From Pantoea sp. Mb-10 (lineage in GTDB: Bacteria > Pseudomonadota > Gammaproteobacteria > Enterobacterales > Enterobacteriaceae): DNA of 64,000 nucleotides. The translations under genes and the position numbers were made by a program. Positions 62,174 through 64,000 of the stretch are shown in pieces; positions within the stretch are counted from its first letter, which is position 1; the number at the start of each line of letters is the position of its first letter. The notes beneath the pieces were generated by a model that was not told the DNA's origin, did no database searches, and saw only the letters and a program-made list of their open reading frames with translations. The DNA lies in the NCBI RefSeq assembly GCF_021272205.1, contig NZ_JAJSDX010000003.1, positions 372,001 through 436,000 on the forward strand, read 5' to 3'.

Positions 62174-64000
62174 TTTTTGAGATTCTCCTGAGAGGATTTC
62201 TGCTCTATATACTTCCCGCTGAGCTCTGAGCCCAAGCTACCACCGATATCTCCAGCCATGCCGGGGAAATAACTAGGTGTCATTTCTTTTGAAAGCCCAA
62301 ACTCTCCTTTAATATCAGTATATTTTTGAAGCGTTGGATTGAACTTCGGATCCCAGCCACCTTTCCACCAGTTTGCCCCGGCATTAACTCCCCATGAGAG
62401 CCCTTTACCAATGCCATAACCGATACCAGATCCAGCACCATTGATAAGCGCACCAGACACTGAATCTTTATCATCAATCCAGTTACCCAGCGCACCACCT
62501 GCGGCGTTCCAGCCCACGGTACCCGCCAGGCCATTACCCATGCTGATAACATTCACCCAACCCGCTATCGCTGCGTTTGCTGGATCTATCGTGCCATCCG
62601 CCAAATAACCGATACCTGCATTCGCGCCCGCACCCAGTCCCCACATTACCTGAGCACCACCAGGTAGCAACGACACACTTCCCGTTGCAAGTGCCAGCCC
62701 CACAGCGTCTCGTTCATTAATCGCTTTCTTGCAGCTTGCAGAGCCCGGAGCATCAGCACAACTTGCCATATCAATACCATGCTTGCGTATCCAGTCAGTC
62801 TGTGACTCTTCATTACCACCGAATAAATTATTCTCAACCGCATTCTTACCCCCCTGCGCGCCCGCCACCGCGCCGGACGTGCTGTTGCCTGCCACGCCGC
62901 CGGCCAGTCCGGCGGCCAGCGTGCTCAGGGCGCTGATGGTCTGCCGCTGCTGCTCGGTCAGATCGCTGCGTTTCACACCCGGGTACATCTGCTGGGCGAT
63001 GAACTCACCCGTGGTAGCACCCGCCGCACCCGCCAGCGCGGAATTGCCCTGCAGCTGCGCCACCACCGCGCCCACCACGGCGTGCGCCATCAGGTTGGCT
63101 TCGACGTTAACGTGGCCCTGCGCATCGGTGGTCATATTATGGATGACCTCCGCCATATACGGTGCCGCGCCGCCCGCAATCGCCGCCTGCATATTCCCGG
63201 CGGCAAGGCCCTGCACCGCGGCGGTCGCCGCCTGGATCCCCTGCTGAACCGCGCTGCCGGTTCCCCACTGCTGCTGGGCCGCTTTATAACTCTCCGTGGC
63301 GGTGAGCAGTTGCTGATAATTCGCTTTCCTGGCCGCAGAGTCCGTGGCGGCCGGCTCGTAAATGTTGTGCTTCGCCAGTTCAGCACGGCTGGCGTTCAGG
63401 GCCGCGATATCCCCTTCGGTACGGGCGATATCGCCCACCTGATTGCCGATCTCCCCGATCAGCTGCGCCTGCTCCAGCCGCTTCTGCTCTTTTTCCTTAT
63501 CGAAAATGGGATCGATGCTGCCGTTGGCATGTTCAACGTCGCGGCTCAGATCGCTCACGCTCTGGCGCGGGTTCGCGCCGTCACGCACGGTAATCGTGCC
63601 GTCGCTCACCGCCGAGCGGGTGGTGCCGTCATCGTGGCCGCTGTTGTTGCCGCCTGCCAGCAGGGTGTTGGCCATGTTACCGGCGAACTGGCTGCCAATG
63701 GAGCCGCCGGTGCTGAACCCTGCGCTTTGGTGTTCGGTCTGGAAATCTGCCTGGTTATGGATATCGCTGAAGCCCAGCGTGCCGGTATCCAGGCGATTCT
63801 TGCCGGCGTCTGCCGTGCTGCCGATCACCGCGCCGTTGAGTTGGGTATGGTTCCCTACGGTGACATCAAAGCCGCCGCTGCCAGCAAACAGCCCGGTCTG
63901 CTCATTTACCGACTGGTAATTGCTGTGAAGCTTGTCGCGGCTCATGTTGACGCTGGCCGAACCGGTCATCGAACCAACGTTAAAGCTCGCGCCCGCGCTG
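62170..64000 (-). CDS. cdiA: contact-dependent inhibition toxin CdiA, C-terminal ~610 residues (continues past window)
   Basis: The frame is open to the window edge (GASFNVGSMTGSASVNMSRD). It shows haemagglutinin-repeat sequence (FDVTVGNHTQLNGAVIGSTA), the coiled pretoxin region (DKEKEQKRLEQAQLIGEIGN), the DUF637/pretoxin segment ([20 protein letters not shown]) and VENN at ~62830. The CT toxin (LFGGNEESQTDWIRKHGIDM to the stop) is glycine-rich and hydrophobic (LPGGAQVMWGLGAGANAGIG; GAGSGIGYGIGKGLSWGVNA), suggesting membrane activity; I cannot name its class. Confidence 0.88.
   Translation of the reverse strand, partial: SAGASFNVGSMTGSASVNMSRDKLHSNYQSVNEQTGLFAGSGGFDVTVGNHTQLNGAVIGSTADAGKNRLDTGTLGFSDIHNQADFQTEHQSAGFSTGGSIGSQFAGNMANTLLAGGNNSGHDDGTTRSAVSDGTITVRDGANPRQSVSDLSRDVEHANGSIDPIFDKEKEQKRLEQAQLIGEIGNQVGDIARTEGDIAALNASRAELAKHNIYEPAATDSAARKANYQQLLTATESYKAAQQQWGTGSAVQQGIQAATAAVQGLAAGNMQAAIAGGAAPYMAEVIHNMTTDAQGHVNVEANLMAHAVVGAVVAQLQGNSALAGAAGATTGEFIAQQMYPGVKRSDLTEQQRQTISALSTLAAGLAGGVAGNSTSGAVAGAQGGKNAVENNLFGGNEESQTDWIRKHGIDMASCADAPGSASCKKAINERDAVGLALATGSVSLLPGGAQVMWGLGAGANAGIGYLADGTIDPANAAIAGWVNVISMGNGLAGTVGWNAAGGALGNWIDDKDSVSGALINGAGSGIGYGIGKGLSWGVNAGANWWKGGWDPKFNPTLQKYTDIKGEFGLSKEMTPSYFPGMAGDIGGSLGSELSGKYIEQKSSQENLKK

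Overview
The window reads as the chromosome of an enterobacterium, most likely Erwiniaceae (Pantoea/Erwinia/Mixta type). The evidence is the left end: tsaD diverging from the rpsU-dnaG-rpoD macromolecular synthesis operon, then mug and an ileX-type tRNA-Ile(CAU), all with proteins close to the E. coli versions. Everything to the right of the tRNA looks accessory, so this is a loaded tRNA insertion hotspot.

Region 1 (1-5961): conserved core genes. Region 2 (5917-25293): a P2/186-type prophage bounded by a 37-bp direct repeat (one mismatch) copied from the tRNA 3' half. Gene order is that of P2 read leftwards: int, cI | apl/cox, small early genes, A, (gap), X, holin, endolysin, lysB/lysC, R, V, W, J, I, H, tfa, FI, FII, E/E', T, U, D, ogr. 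The whole packaging and capsid block (Q, P, O, N, M, L) and gene S are missing, while tail, baseplate, fibre, lysis, repressor and a LexA-boxed small gene remain. It could make tails but not heads, so it is either a decaying prophage or a contractile tailocin.

Region 3 (26087-46068): an unfamiliar biosynthetic cluster. Two divergent operons start about 375 bp apart. Each opens with a short peptide ORF behind a good ribosome binding site (16 aa leftward, 69 aa rightward), and each peptide ORF is followed by a stem-loop before the enzyme genes. The leftward operon carries a PqqD-like/PqqC-like fusion, a small protein, an MFS exporter, an M28-type peptidase, an AtzG-like small subunit and an amidase. 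The rightward operon carries a PP-loop ATPase, a P-loop kinase, a lone PEP-utilising TIM barrel lacking the usual cysteine, an FAD enzyme, a phosphodiesterase-type hydrolase, a PLP aminotransferase, a nucleotidyltransferase and an LLM-type flavin monooxygenase. A second haem-oxygenase-fold enzyme, a TetR regulator, an O-methyltransferase and a zinc metalloprotease flank these. The product is unknown; a peptide-derived or peptide-scaffolded amino-acid-type metabolite is the working inference.

Region 4 (46349-64000): an acetyltransferase, a hexanucleotide repeat, then the 3' end of a contact-dependent-inhibition cdiA gene (entering from the right on the minus strand) followed by about nine displaced cdiA-CT/cdiI toxin-immunity modules. 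Recognisable pairs are two barnase/barstar pairs, EndoU/CdiI, toxin-17/Imm31-like, ParB-like/unknown, unknown/DUF6966-like, DUF6883/DUF4926, an uncharacterised toxin/DUF2247, and a membrane-immunity pair. Most modules are separated by intact or remnant symE genes on the opposite strand, followed by a conserved ATCCCGG...CCGGGAT terminator. Truncated XRE-type HTH genes are fused to cdiA at two sharp junctions. An IS3-family element, an IS orfA remnant and a GC-rich structured non-coding block add to the rearrangement.
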